Shown here: positions 15,908 through 23,228 of the stretch, piece by piece
Numbering within the stretch: the first letter of the stretch is position 1
How the letters are laid out: each line of letters starts with the position of its first letter
Assembly (NCBI GenBank): GCA_964397565.1
Contig: CAYNJC010000018.1
Coordinates: forward strand, 23,135-87,134
DNA: 64,000 bases
Direction: 5' to 3'
From: JAPLST01 sp964397565
GTDB taxonomy: Bacteria > Auribacterota > UBA3054 > JAPLST01
Notes under the pieces: generated by a model
The model's input: the letters and a program-made list of their open reading frames with translations, nothing else
The model's database searches: none
Told to the model about the DNA's origin: nothing
Made by a program: the position numbers and the translations under genes

Positions 15908-18199
15908 ATGAATCCTTGGCTTCTCGAAAAGCACGGCTGGCAGCTGGCCGCCTTGCCGCAGCATAATTCGATCTTCACCGTCTGCAACGGCTATTGGGCG
16001 CTGAAAGGCCTGCTGCTCGAAGACCGCGGCGAAATCATGCCGACCACCATTGTCAATGGCATCTTCGATCTGTGCAACATGTTCGCGACGATCCCGCCCA
16101 GCAAGGAGAAGCGCTGGTATCTCGAGGAAGACAAGTTTGACCAAGGCGCGCCCAGCCCCTCGGTCGCCAATCTGCCGAATCCACTCGACCTGCGCGTCTT
16201 CATCAATGACCATGAACTGTGCGTGCAGCAGGGCGTCATCACCGAGTTCGTGCAGGAATTTGATCTGCGCACCGCGTGCTATCGCTACGCGTTTGTGCAC
16301 ACCGATGCGTGCGGCCATGCGACCCGCATCGAGATGGCGCGCTTCTGCGACGCGAACAACTGGCATGCCGCTCATCTACGTTATGCCGTCACGCCGCTGA
16401 ATTGCACGGCCCAACTGCGGATCTTGTCCGGGATTGACGGGACGGTGTGCTCGAACGTCGTGCACGACCGCCAGTTCGATGTTGTGGGCACGAGCGCCGA
16501 TGACGACAATTGTTGTTTTCTGGAGGCCAAAACCCGCGCCCGCGGCATTGCCGTCGATGTCGGCGTGCACACGAGCTATGCCGCCGCGCGCGACGGCAAG
16601 GCCACTCCCCTGCCGCCCGTGTCACGCCGGGTGCTGCATATGGCGGCGCGGGTCGCCGAGGAAGGCTGCGTGACCCTCGCGCCCGGCCTGACACTCACAC
16701 TCGACAAAGCCATGGTCATCGGCACCAGCGACGACGCGCGCCGCGGCGTGCCGGTCACCATCGCCGCCGCACTGCACGACGCCGTCGCGCGCGGCTTTGA
16801 TGCGGCGCTGCAGGCGCACACTGCAACCTGGCAATCCTATTGGGATCGCTGCGACGTCAGCATTGAGGGCGATGAACTTGCTCAGCAATATCTGCGCTTC
16901 TGTCTCTGTCATTTGATCGCCGCCGCGCCCAAGCACACGGACAGTTTGGGCGTGCCGGTCAAACTCCTCACCGGCGAATATTATCAGGGCAATACGTTTT
17001 ACGACACGGACACCTACATTGTGCCGTTCTACACGCATGTCATGCCGGAATGGGCGCGCCACTGCCTGAATTGGCGTTACATTGGTCTGGCGCCCGGGCG
17101 CGAAATTGCCCGCCAGCAGGGCTTTCGCGGCGCAAAGCTTGCCTGGCAGGCCGGGCCCGACGGCGAGGAATGCCTGGGGGTCTGGTGGCATTTCATCCAC
17201 TCGAATATTCACATCAATGGCGACGTGGTCTATGCCATGCTGCAATATGTTGACGTGACCGGCGACACGGCGTTCCTGCAGGCCAAAGGCGTTGAACTGC
17301 TGCGCGAGTCCGCGCGCTTCTACGCCTCGCGCGCCGAGTACGACAAGCAAAACGACCGCTATCATCTGCACGACGTCGCCGGCCCGGACGAAGGCCATTG
17401 CACTAGCACCGATAATTTTTACACAAACTACCTTGCGCGCGTGGTGCTGACGACCGCGGCGGATGTCTGCGAAAAAGCCGGATCGTGTGATGCGGCCGAA
17501 TGCGCTGCATGGCGCACGATCGCCGGGAAGCTGCGCTTCCTGTTCGACCCGCACACCAATGTCTACGAACAGTACGACGGCTTCTATCAGCTCGAGGATG
17601 TCTCAGACGATTTCTTCGCGCGCCGGCGCGACCGCAAGGAATGGTTCGCGCCCGTCCGCCCGTTTCAGGCGATTCATCAGCCGGACGTCATCATGGCCAT
17701 GCTGCTGTACCGGCGCGAGTTCAGCGACGAGGTCTTCGCTGCAAATCAGCGTTTCTACTATCCGCGCACGATGAATTTCTCGTCCATGAGTTACGGGCTG
17801 AACGCGATTGCCTGCAATGAAGTTGGCGACACGCAGGAGGCCTACAAGAATTTCCTGATCACGGCCGGCATGGACATTGACGAAGAGCTGACCGGCCGGC
17901 GTGACACGGCCCAAGGCATGCACGGCACGGCCTGCGGCGGCGCGTGGCTGGCGGTGGTATTTGGTTTTGCGGGCGTGCAGGTGCACGATGGCGTCCTGAC
18001 GCTGCGCCCGCGCCTGCCGCAAAAATGGCAGGCGCTGCGCTTCAGCGTGATGGTGCGCGGCAGCATCTGTCGCGTGGCGATCACGTCAAAGGAAGTCAGT
18101 GTTGCGGTGGATGCTGCGGCTCCGCGTGCAGTAGATGTGGTGGTGGGCGCTCAGCGGCAGACAGTCCATCCCGGCACGCAAGTGCACACTGCTTTTTGA
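15908..18199 (+). CDS. GH65 family glycoside hydrolase/phosphorylase
   Basis: A 763-residue protein of the maltose/kojibiose/trehalose phosphorylase family. It has an N-terminal beta-sandwich (about 1-270), a linker and an (alpha/alpha)6 barrel. The catalytic general acid is Glu495 in AGPDEGHCTSTDNFYTN, and the phosphate-site block HGTACGGAWLAVVFGFAG near 678-695 is close to the GH65 phosphorylase pattern HxxxxGGxW. Predicted to split an alpha-glucobiose with phosphate to beta-glucose-1-phosphate plus a sugar; which disaccharide is not known. No beta-phosphoglucomutase gene lies beside it. The stop codon is one base from a dispersed repeat. Confidence 0.88.
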   Translation: MNPWLLEKHGWQLAALPQHNSIFTVCNGYWALKGLLLEDRGEIMPTTIVNGIFDLCNMFATIPPSKEKRWYLEEDKFDQGAPSPSVANLPNPLDLRVFINDHELCVQQGVITEFVQEFDLRTACYRYAFVHTDACGHATRIEMARFCDANNWHAAHLRYAVTPLNCTAQLRILSGIDGTVCSNVVHDRQFDVVGTSADDDNCCFLEAKTRARGIAVDVGVHTSYAAARDGKATPLPPVSRRVLHMAARVAEEGCVTLAPGLTLTLDKAMVIGTSDDARRGVPVTIAAALHDAVARGFDAALQAHTATWQSYWDRCDVSIEGDELAQQYLRFCLCHLIAAAPKHTDSLGVPVKLLTGEYYQGNTFYDTDTYIVPFYTHVMPEWARHCLNWRYIGLAPGREIARQQGFRGAKLAWQAGPDGEECLGVWWHFIHSNIHINGDVVYAMLQYVDVTGDTAFLQAKGVELLRESARFYASRAEYDKQNDRYHLHDVAGPDEGHCTSTDNFYTNYLARVVLTTAADVCEKAGSCDAAECAAWRTIAGKLRFLFDPHTNVYEQYDGFYQLEDVSDDFFARRRDRKEWFAPVRPFQAIHQPDVIMAMLLYRREFSDEVFAANQRFYYPRTMNFSSMSYGLNAIACNEVGDTQEAYKNFLITAGMDIDEELTGRRDTAQGMHGTACGGAWLAVVFGFAGVQVHDGVLTLRPRLPQKWQALRFSVMVRGSICRVAITSKEVSVAVDAAAPRAVDVVVGAQRQTVHPGTQVHTAF

Positions 18200-18200
18200 T

Positions 18201-18296
18201 GTAGCCGCGGGCGCTGACCGCGGCAGCACAGAAACCGCCCTCAGCGCGGGCGCCGACCGCGGCAGCACAGAAACCGCCCTCAGCGCGGGCGGCTAC
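18201..18296 (+). repeat. core of dispersed element, tandem-duplicated, no TIRs (copy 3)
   Basis: Starts GTAGCCGCGGGCGCTGACCGCGG and ends GCGGGCGGCTAC. An internal unit of about 41 bp is present twice in tandem. The TACTAATGA ends seen in other copies are missing. It lies directly after the GH65 stop codon. Confidence 0.8.
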
Positions 18297-18346
18297 AAAA
18301 CCGGGCCTGCAATCCGGCGACGCGAGCGCGGCACCGACAAGGTTGT

Positions 18347-18781
18347 TCAGCTCAGTGGTTTCACACGAGTCGCAAGAATCAGTCCGCTCGTAACGGCTGC
18401 CACTAGAGGAGCGCATACAGGGATCAACACCCAGCCGCGATTGCTCCATAACGGGGATATCTGAATTTGGGATAGCAAGAGTACCACCAGCACCGCCATC
18501 AAGCATCCGGCAAGGGATCACACCAGTGTTGCAGTCGGCAAATAGCGTTGCCGGAAATCAGCATAGCAGAGGCCGGCCGTAATGCCGATGGGTATTCCCA
18601 ATACTGTCAAATAATAGCAGAGGTCGCTCGTAATGCCGACGGGCGGCATTCCCAACACTATCAAATAGATTCTAGAGTGTACACCCATTGTCCACGCCAT
18701 AACTGGTAAAAGCACCACCGAAATCAGGAATGCTCCTATGTACGACAGCAGCACTCTCCTGAGTATATTGGTTACTACCAC
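18347..18781 (-). pseudogene. small membrane protein gene interrupted by in-frame TGA
   Basis: From GTG 18781 (AAGG ribosome site) 87 codons run to a TGA at 18518-18520. The same frame then continues for 56 more codons of clearly membrane-type sequence (MAVLVVLLLSQIQ, WVLIPVCAPLVAAVTSGL) to a TGA at 18347-18349. Together this is a protein of about 144 residues with several hydrophobic helices, split by one stop. The first half also contains a tandem duplication (VLGMPPVGITSDLCY / VLGIPIGITAGLCY) matching a duplicated DNA segment of about 52-55 bp. The second half might be made separately from ATG 18500. No family is recognised. Confidence 0.55.
18562..18668 (+). repeat. two-unit tandem duplication inside the membrane-protein gene
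   Basis: Unit 1 (18562-18613) and unit 2 (18614-18668) share ATAGCAGAGG, CGTAATGCCGA, ATTCCCAA and TCAAATA in the same order, differing by a few substitutions and a 3-base indel, so the reading frame is kept. Confidence 0.75.
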
Positions 18782-19114
18782 AATGCGCCTTGGTGGGAAT
18801 AGTGAAACAGTGCAACGCTTGGCTATGCCACTTGCAGATTGAGTGATTGCGTATGTGGCTGTGGTATGGCAGCCCCTTCTTGCCGTAGACCGCTTGCACT
18901 CTTTTCAATGACAATGAGATATCTCATGGTTTCAAGGCCGCCTGTTTCATTATGCTGTTACGCGTGCCGGTAGTGCATTATACCATTCCCATTCGCACAC
19001 ATCAACAATTCCCAGATCCGGCGGTGTATTTGTGTTGTTGCTCCCCACCGATCACCGTCGGCGGCGGGATCGGTGGAAGCAGAGATTGAGAAAGGGACGA
19101 CGGTGCGCCTTCCT

Positions 19115-19232
19115 ACTCAATCTTATTCACCCACGACGCAAGGTCGTGGGGGTCTGGCAGAAGAGATGCGGAGAAGGGCCGGCGTTATCTCACTCAATCT
19201 TATTCACCCACGACGCAAGGTCGTGGGGGTCT
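19115..19232 (+). repeat. pair of identical 41-bp direct repeats with hairpin
   Basis: Two exact copies (19115-19155 and 19192-19232) are separated by 36 bp. Each contains the hairpin CCCACGAC-GCAAG-GTCGTGGG. Hairpins of this kind occur at IS200/IS605 or REP-type element ends. No transposase lies next to them. Confidence 0.8.
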
Positions 19233-19237
19233 CAGAG

Positions 19238-19297
19238 GTAGCCGCGGAACGGCGTTCCGCGTCACCTGCTGCACGCCGCACGCAGTGCGGCGGCTAC
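19238..19297 (+). repeat. GTAGCCGC/GCGGCTAC-bounded repeat module
   Basis: Starts GTAGCCGCGGAACGGCGTTC and ends GTGCGGCGGCTAC. The same GCGGAACGGCGTTCCGCG palindrome is at 23190-23213 and, truncated, at 4693-4711. Confidence 0.7.
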
Positions 19298-19322
19298 GGG
19301 CAGAGGGTGCGGTGCTGATGAT

Positions 19323-19796
19323 TTATACTGGCGGTGCTGCTGGCGGTGTTTCTGCTGGCGGCACCGGCGCGGGCGGTGGCTTGATGCCGCTGTCTTCCTT
19401 GCGGATCGCATCGAGCAGGGCATTGATGAAATGCCCGGACTCGGCCGTGCTGTACAGCTTGGCGATGTCAATCGCCTCATTGATGCAGATCACGGCCGGC
19501 AGGCGCGGCTCGTAGTGCATTTCCACCAGGGCAATCCGCATCAGAATCCGGTCGAGGATCGCCATGCGCGCCAGGCGCCAGTTTTGGGCGCGCTCACGAA
19601 TGAGCGTGTCGAGCTCGACACTGTGCGCCATGGCGGTGTGCACCAAATGATAGGCGTAATCCTCAATGTTCTGATCGAAGCGTCGCGCATACATGGTCGG
19701 CACCATGCGCGCAATGCCATGCGCCGCGTCGCGCTGCATCTCCATCGCATACAGCATGGACATGGCCAAAATTCTTGATTTTCGACGAGCGCGCAT
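19323..19796 (-). CDS. nusB: transcription antitermination factor NusB
   Basis: A 157-residue all-helical protein matching NusB: basic N-terminus MRARRKSRILAMSMLYAME, the WRLARMAILDRILMRIALVEM helix, and LPAVICINEAIDIAKLYSTAESGHFINALLDAI. NusB with NusE binds boxA RNA to promote antitermination of rRNA transcription. The tail after residue 137 is a Pro/Ala-rich extension not needed for the fold. It is last in the riboflavin operon, 8 bp after ribH, a very common bacterial pairing. Confidence 0.95.
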   Translation of the reverse strand: MRARRKSRILAMSMLYAMEMQRDAAHGIARMVPTMYARRFDQNIEDYAYHLVHTAMAHSVELDTLIRERAQNWRLARMAILDRILMRIALVEMHYEPRLPAVICINEAIDIAKLYSTAESGHFINALLDAIRKEDSGIKPPPAPVPPAETPPAAPPV

Positions 19797-19804
19797 TGAC
19801 CCCG

Positions 19805-20287
19805 TTATTTCTTGGCGGGCAGCTTGGCGTAGAGGTCCGCCATTTCAATCGCCGCCAAGGCCGCCTGCCAGCCTTTGTTGCCAGCCTTGGTGCCGGCGCG
19901 CTCGATCGCCTGATCGACATTGTCGGTAGTCAAGACACCGAAACTGACCGGAATCCCCGCCTGCATGCCGACCTGCGCAATGCCTTTCGACATTTCACTG
20001 GCGACGTAATCAAAGTGCGGCGTGCCACCGCGAATCACAGCGCCCAGGCAGACCAGCATATCGCAGCGCCCGGTTTGGGCCAGCCGCTGGGCCGCCGCCG
20101 GCAGTTCCCAGGCGCCCGGCACCCAGACCAGCGTTACCGCGGCTTCGTCGCCGCCGTGACGGCGCCAACAATCGAGGGCGCCCTCAATCAGCTTGCCGGT
20201 GATGAATTCGTTGAAACGACTGGCGACCAAGCCAAGGCGCTTGCCGTCGGCCTTTAACATGCCTTCAAGAATAGTGTGCGTTGCCAT
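19805..20287 (-). CDS. ribH: 6,7-dimethyl-8-ribityllumazine synthase
   Basis: A 160-residue lumazine synthase, usual family length. It condenses 5-amino-6-ribitylaminouracil with 3,4-dihydroxy-2-butanone 4-phosphate, the penultimate step of riboflavin synthesis. Family signatures are VASRFNEFITGKL at the N-terminus, the VWVPGAWELPAAAQRLA block, and GAVIRGGTPHFDYVASE with the catalytic-site His. It lies between ribBA (about 20 bp upstream) and nusB in the same operon. Confidence 0.96.
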   Translation of the reverse strand: MATHTILEGMLKADGKRLGLVASRFNEFITGKLIEGALDCWRRHGGDEAAVTLVWVPGAWELPAAAQRLAQTGRCDMLVCLGAVIRGGTPHFDYVASEMSKGIAQVGMQAGIPVSFGVLTTDNVDQAIERAGTKAGNKGWQAALAAIEMADLYAKLPAKK

Positions 20288-20307
20288 AGGTGTGATCCAT
20301 GCGGCGG

Positions 20308-21537
20308 TTAATGCAGATGCCCCATTTTACTGAATTTCGTGTCAAGGTAGCGCTGATTATGCGGATTGGGCGCTATTTTCAGCGAGACGCGTTCGACGAC
20401 TTCGAGGCCGTAGCCGTCCAGCCCAATGATCTTGCGCGGGTTGTTGGTCAGCAGGCGCAGGCGCTTGATGCCCAGCGCCACCAGCATTTGCGCGCCATAG
20501 CCGTAGTCGCGCAGATCGGGTGGAAAGCCCAGCTTGACATTGGCCTCGACCGTGTCGGCGCCCTTGTCCTGCAAATGATACGCGCGCAATTTGGCGGGCA
20601 AGCCGATGCCGCGGCCCTCCTGGCGCATGTATAAAATGACGCCGCGGCCCTCTGCACCGATGCGCGCCATGGCGGCCTTCAATTGCATGCCGCAATCACA
20701 GCGCAGCGAATGCAGCGCGTCGCCGGTCAAGCATTCGGAATGGACGCGCACCAGTGGCGGCGTCGGGTCGGCCAGGTCGCCCATCGTCAGCGCGAGATGA
20801 TGCTGATCTTCAATAGTGGACTCGAACAGGTGCAGGCGAAACGCGCCGAATTCGGTGGGCAGATCAATCTGGACGGCATCGTTGATCAAGCACTCGGTGC
20901 GGCGGCGATAGCGGATCAGTTCCGCAATCGTGCAGATTTTCAGCTTAAACTTTTTGGCCAGTTGGAGCAGCTCGGGCATGCGCGCCATACTGCCGTCGTG
21001 GTGCAGGATTTCGCACAAGATACCGGCGGGCACGCAGCCGGCCAAGCGCGCCAAGTCGACGGACGCCTCGGTATGGCCGGCGCGGCGCAGGACGCCGCCG
21101 GCACTGGCGCGCAGCGGGAAGACATGGCCCGGCACGCCAAAATCATCGCGGCGTGCAGTGGGCTGGACAAAGCGCCGGATCGTTTCGCAGCGATCATGCG
21201 CGGAAATGCCGGTGGTCGTCCCCACGCGCGCGTCGATCGAAACGGTGAACGGCGTGCCCATGATGGCCGTGTTTTTCGCCACCATCATGCCCAAGCCGAC
21301 CGCGTCCATTTTCTCGCCCGGGGCCGACAGGCACACTAGGCCGCGCCCGTGCGTGATCATGAAATTGACGGCGTCGGGCGTGACATGCTCGGCCGCCATG
21401 ATGAAATCGCCTTCGTTCTCACGCGTTTCATCGTCGGTGAGAATCAGCATGCCACCGGCGCGAATGATGGCAAAGGCTTCCTCCGGCGTGGCGAAGCACG
21501 CGGGATCAGCGGCGCTCATACTCTGGGCGACAGCCAT
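20308..21537 (-). CDS. ribBA: bifunctional 3,4-DHBP synthase / GTP cyclohydrolase II
   Basis: A 409-residue fusion. The N-terminal RibB half (about 10-210) has DDETRENEGDFIMAAEHVT, the acidic substrate loop, and makes 3,4-dihydroxy-2-butanone 4-phosphate from ribulose 5-phosphate. The C-terminal RibA half (about 215-409) has RVHSECLTGD and LRCDCG, whose three cysteines bind the zinc, and YMRQEGRGIGL, and opens GTP. So one gene feeds both branches of the pathway. The ATG overlaps the preceding stop (TAATG). No separate ribE or ribD is in the window. Confidence 0.96.
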   Translation of the reverse strand: MAVAQSMSAADPACFATPEEAFAIIRAGGMLILTDDETRENEGDFIMAAEHVTPDAVNFMITHGRGLVCLSAPGEKMDAVGLGMMVAKNTAIMGTPFTVSIDARVGTTTGISAHDRCETIRRFVQPTARRDDFGVPGHVFPLRASAGGVLRRAGHTEASVDLARLAGCVPAGILCEILHHDGSMARMPELLQLAKKFKLKICTIAELIRYRRRTECLINDAVQIDLPTEFGAFRLHLFESTIEDQHHLALTMGDLADPTPPLVRVHSECLTGDALHSLRCDCGMQLKAAMARIGAEGRGVILYMRQEGRGIGLPAKLRAYHLQDKGADTVEANVKLGFPPDLRDYGYGAQMLVALGIKRLRLLTNNPRKIIGLDGYGLEVVERVSLKIAPNPHNQRYLDTKFSKMGHLH

Positions 21538-22244
21538 TACTTCTTGTCATCCTTGGTGAAGTCACTGTAATCGCCCTTCATCATTTTGCGCAAGGTGGCG
21601 GGGTCGAGCTTCATGTTGCGAATTTGGTCAACTAGTTTGTTGTTATCAACGCGCAACATGATGCGGCTGTTTTCGAACCAGCAATCGGTGACATTCAGAT
21701 GCTCGATCGGCGCCTGGCCCATGACGCGATAATTGACATATTGGCGCGTGACCGGCATGCGCCGCACATCGAAGTACAGTTTGCCGTCCTTGTCGAGCAC
21801 GCCGGTGATTGGGCCGACTTCGCTGGAGAAATTCTCCTCCTTCAGTTTCTTGGCGTCGAAGCCCAGCATTTGCTGCAAGACGGCGACGAGCAGGGTCGCC
21901 ACGCAGGCGTACGTGACCTGATCTTTGAGATAGTCGAACGGTTCGGTCGGCTGAAACACAAACGAGCGTTTATGCGAGGTCCAGACCAACTCGGCGAACG
22001 TCAATTCGCGCCGCAGACTCGGCCGGCCGTCCGAGAACGTGGCCTTGATCGCGATGCCGGTACGGCTGATGTCCAGGTTGGCGTGTTTGACCCCCGGCAG
22101 GCAGGCGACATGGGTGACGAGCAGGGCGCGGACTTTCTTCTCCGCGATCGGCATCTTCAGGTCGCGCATCCGTTCGAGGGCTTTGTCCATCGTCACGTCC
22201 TGCGCTTTTTGTTTCAACGACGAGAAAAAATTGAGCAATCCCAT
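21537..22244 (-). CDS. conserved hypothetical protein leading the rib operon
   Basis: A 235-residue protein beginning MGLLNFFSSLKQKAQDV. No signal peptide or membrane helix is obvious; the sequence is a mix of charged helices (MDKALERMRDLKMPIAEKKVRALL) and beta strands. No known family was recognised. It is the first gene after a near-consensus promoter (22289-22317), and its TAA overlaps the ribBA ATG, so its translation is coupled to riboflavin synthesis. The start at 22244 is preferred over 22283, whose extra residues come from the palindromic leader. Confidence 0.75.
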   Translation of the reverse strand: MGLLNFFSSLKQKAQDVTMDKALERMRDLKMPIAEKKVRALLVTHVACLPGVKHANLDISRTGIAIKATFSDGRPSLRRELTFAELVWTSHKRSFVFQPTEPFDYLKDQVTYACVATLLVAVLQQMLGFDAKKLKEENFSSEVGPITGVLDKDGKLYFDVRRMPVTRQYVNYRVMGQAPIEHLNVTDCWFENSRIMLRVDNNKLVDQIRNMKLDPATLRKMMKGDYSDFTKDDKK

Positions 22245-22250
22245 GCAGCT

Positions 22251-22264
22251 ACTCACGCGTGAGT
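22251..22264. promoter_or_regulatory. 14-bp perfect palindrome in rib operon leader
   Basis: ACTCACGCGTGAGT lies between the predicted transcription start (about 22282) and the start codon at 22244. It could be an operator or an RNA hairpin at the ribosome site. No FMN riboswitch pattern is seen, and the leader of about 38 nt is too short for one. Confidence 0.5.
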
Positions 22265-22288
22265 TATAGTATGTACTTGCCAAAGGGG

Positions 22289-22317
22289 ATTATAGCAGGC
22301 CGGCCGCCGCAAGTCAA
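22289..22317 (-). promoter_or_regulatory. sigma-70 promoter of hyp-ribBA-ribH-nusB operon
   Basis: The minus strand has TTGACT (22312-22317), 17 bp, and TATAAT (22289-22294), a near-perfect match. Confidence 0.8.
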
Positions 22318-22336
22318 ATCGGTTCAGTGCGAACAA

Positions 22337-22756
22337 CTAACGCTTGAACGGATTGCGCACCCGCACACCGTCATAAACGGCGTCGTGCTGCAGGTCTTCC
22401 GACCAGAGCGTGGCGCACTCGAGCGCGACGGCGCTCTCGATGATCAGCGCATCCCAGAACGACATCTTACGCCGCGCCGCGCGGCGTGCCGCGCGCTCCA
22501 CATGCGCTGCTGTCGGCTCGTGCACGCGCCATTGTGAAAGATTGTGGACGACCTGCAGCGCGTCCTCCGGCAACAACGGCCGCGCAATTTTGCGCGTCAC
22601 GACGGTGTAGAACTCACACAACACCTGAATGCTGGTTGCACCAACATTATCATGCCAAATCCGCGCCAGCAATTCTTGTGCAATCGTGCGTTGCTCCCCG
22701 GCGCGCGCGTCGCGCGCATAGACATGAATGTTGCTGTCCACGAATTCAGCGCTCAT
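22337..22756 (-). CDS. VapC-like PIN-domain toxin
   Basis: A 139-residue PIN-domain RNase. The acidic residues are visible in EFVDSNIHVYARD near the start, the Glu of LCEFYTVVTRK, and SFWDALIIESAV with a final Asp in LWSEDLQ. It overlaps the RHH antitoxin stop by 11 bp. An alternative start at 22765 adds three residues. Unlike the PIN protein at 15 kb it has the classic VapC layout, so the two modules are not recent duplicates. Confidence 0.9.
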   Translation of the reverse strand: MSAEFVDSNIHVYARDARAGEQRTIAQELLARIWHDNVGATSIQVLCEFYTVVTRKIARPLLPEDALQVVHNLSQWRVHEPTAAHVERAARRAARRKMSFWDALIIESAVALECATLWSEDLQHDAVYDGVRVRNPFKR

Positions 22757-22985
22757 GGAGCTCATCCCGTGTCCAGGTTGCCCGGCCTTGCGTGCCCATG
22801 TCCCAGCCGCGCTTCATTAACGCCAGATCACGTTTGCGCGCCTTTTCGTACTCGCTTTCCCGGGCAGTCAACGTGCCCAGCCAGGCGGCCACCATGGCCG
22901 ACAGTGACGTCGCGCGCTTCGCCGCCAGAATCTTTGCCTGACGGGCAAGATGATCGTCGATCCGGATGGTAATGTTGGTCGCCAT
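22746..22985 (-). CDS. RHH (CopG/Arc-type) antitoxin
   Basis: A 79-residue protein. MATNITIRIDDHLARQAKILAAKRATSLS... fits the ribbon-helix-helix DNA-binding fold (strand ITIRID, then two helices). The charged C-terminal part (YEKARKRDLALMKRGWDMG) is the expected toxin-binding tail. It is the first gene of the pair and has a strong promoter with a palindrome in the spacer, so it is probably autorepressed. Confidence 0.85.
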   Translation of the reverse strand: MATNITIRIDDHLARQAKILAAKRATSLSAMVAAWLGTLTARESEYEKARKRDLALMKRGWDMGTQGRATWTRDELHER

Positions 22986-23015
22986 AGCATCGTCCTTGTG
23001 TTGTACCACAGAAAT

Positions 23016-23044
23016 AGTGTAGCACAGTTTCTGTGCAATGTCAA
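23016..23044 (-). promoter_or_regulatory. toxin-antitoxin promoter with palindromic spacer (RHH/VapC)
   Basis: The minus strand has TTGACA (23039-23044), 17 bp, and TACACT (23016-23021). The spacer holds GCACAG-AAA-CTGTGC (23022-23036), a perfect inverted repeat and probable operator. Confidence 0.78.
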
Positions 23045-23189
23045 GTCTGATGAGAAAACTCGTGCACGGACGCACGCATGTATAGATTATCGCGCGGCGC
23101 GAGAAGGTACTGTGCGTTGAAACGTCGCGCCAGGCGCCGGGATGCGGTGCGTCGCTGGACGGCACGCCAGTGCGCCGGTGACGCAGCAC

Positions 23190-23213
23190 GTAGTCGCGGA
23201 ACGGCGTTCCGCG
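23190..23213 (+). repeat. fragment of GTAGCCGC-type repeat module
   Basis: GTAGTCGCGGAACGGCGTTC followed by CGCG. It is the same palindrome as in the 19.2-kb module and lies just beyond the AAA gene stop at 23229. Confidence 0.6.
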
Positions 23214-23228
23214 CTGGTTCCATCGTCG

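Larger units (their letters stand above)
18782..19322. other. intergenic region holding repeats only
   Basis: No credible gene is seen on either strand. The left part (18782-19030) is AT-richer than its surroundings. The right part contains the duplicated 41-bp hairpin repeat and a GTAGCCGC/GCGGCTAC module, next to the nusB stop codon. Confidence 0.6.

Noticed and set aside
18096..18521. A 141-codon minus-strand frame with a doubled FCAAAV peptide
   Set aside because: The repeated peptide is read from the tandem repeat core, and part of the frame overlaps the true membrane-protein frame.
19115..19232. Two direct repeats with a 36-bp spacer, CRISPR-like spacing
   Set aside because: Only two repeats occur, the repeat is long (41 bp) and hairpin-centred, and no cas gene is in the window.
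22245..22336. FMN riboswitch upstream of the rib operon
   Set aside because: The leader is about 38 nt after a clear promoter, too short for the FMN element, and its conserved blocks are missing.
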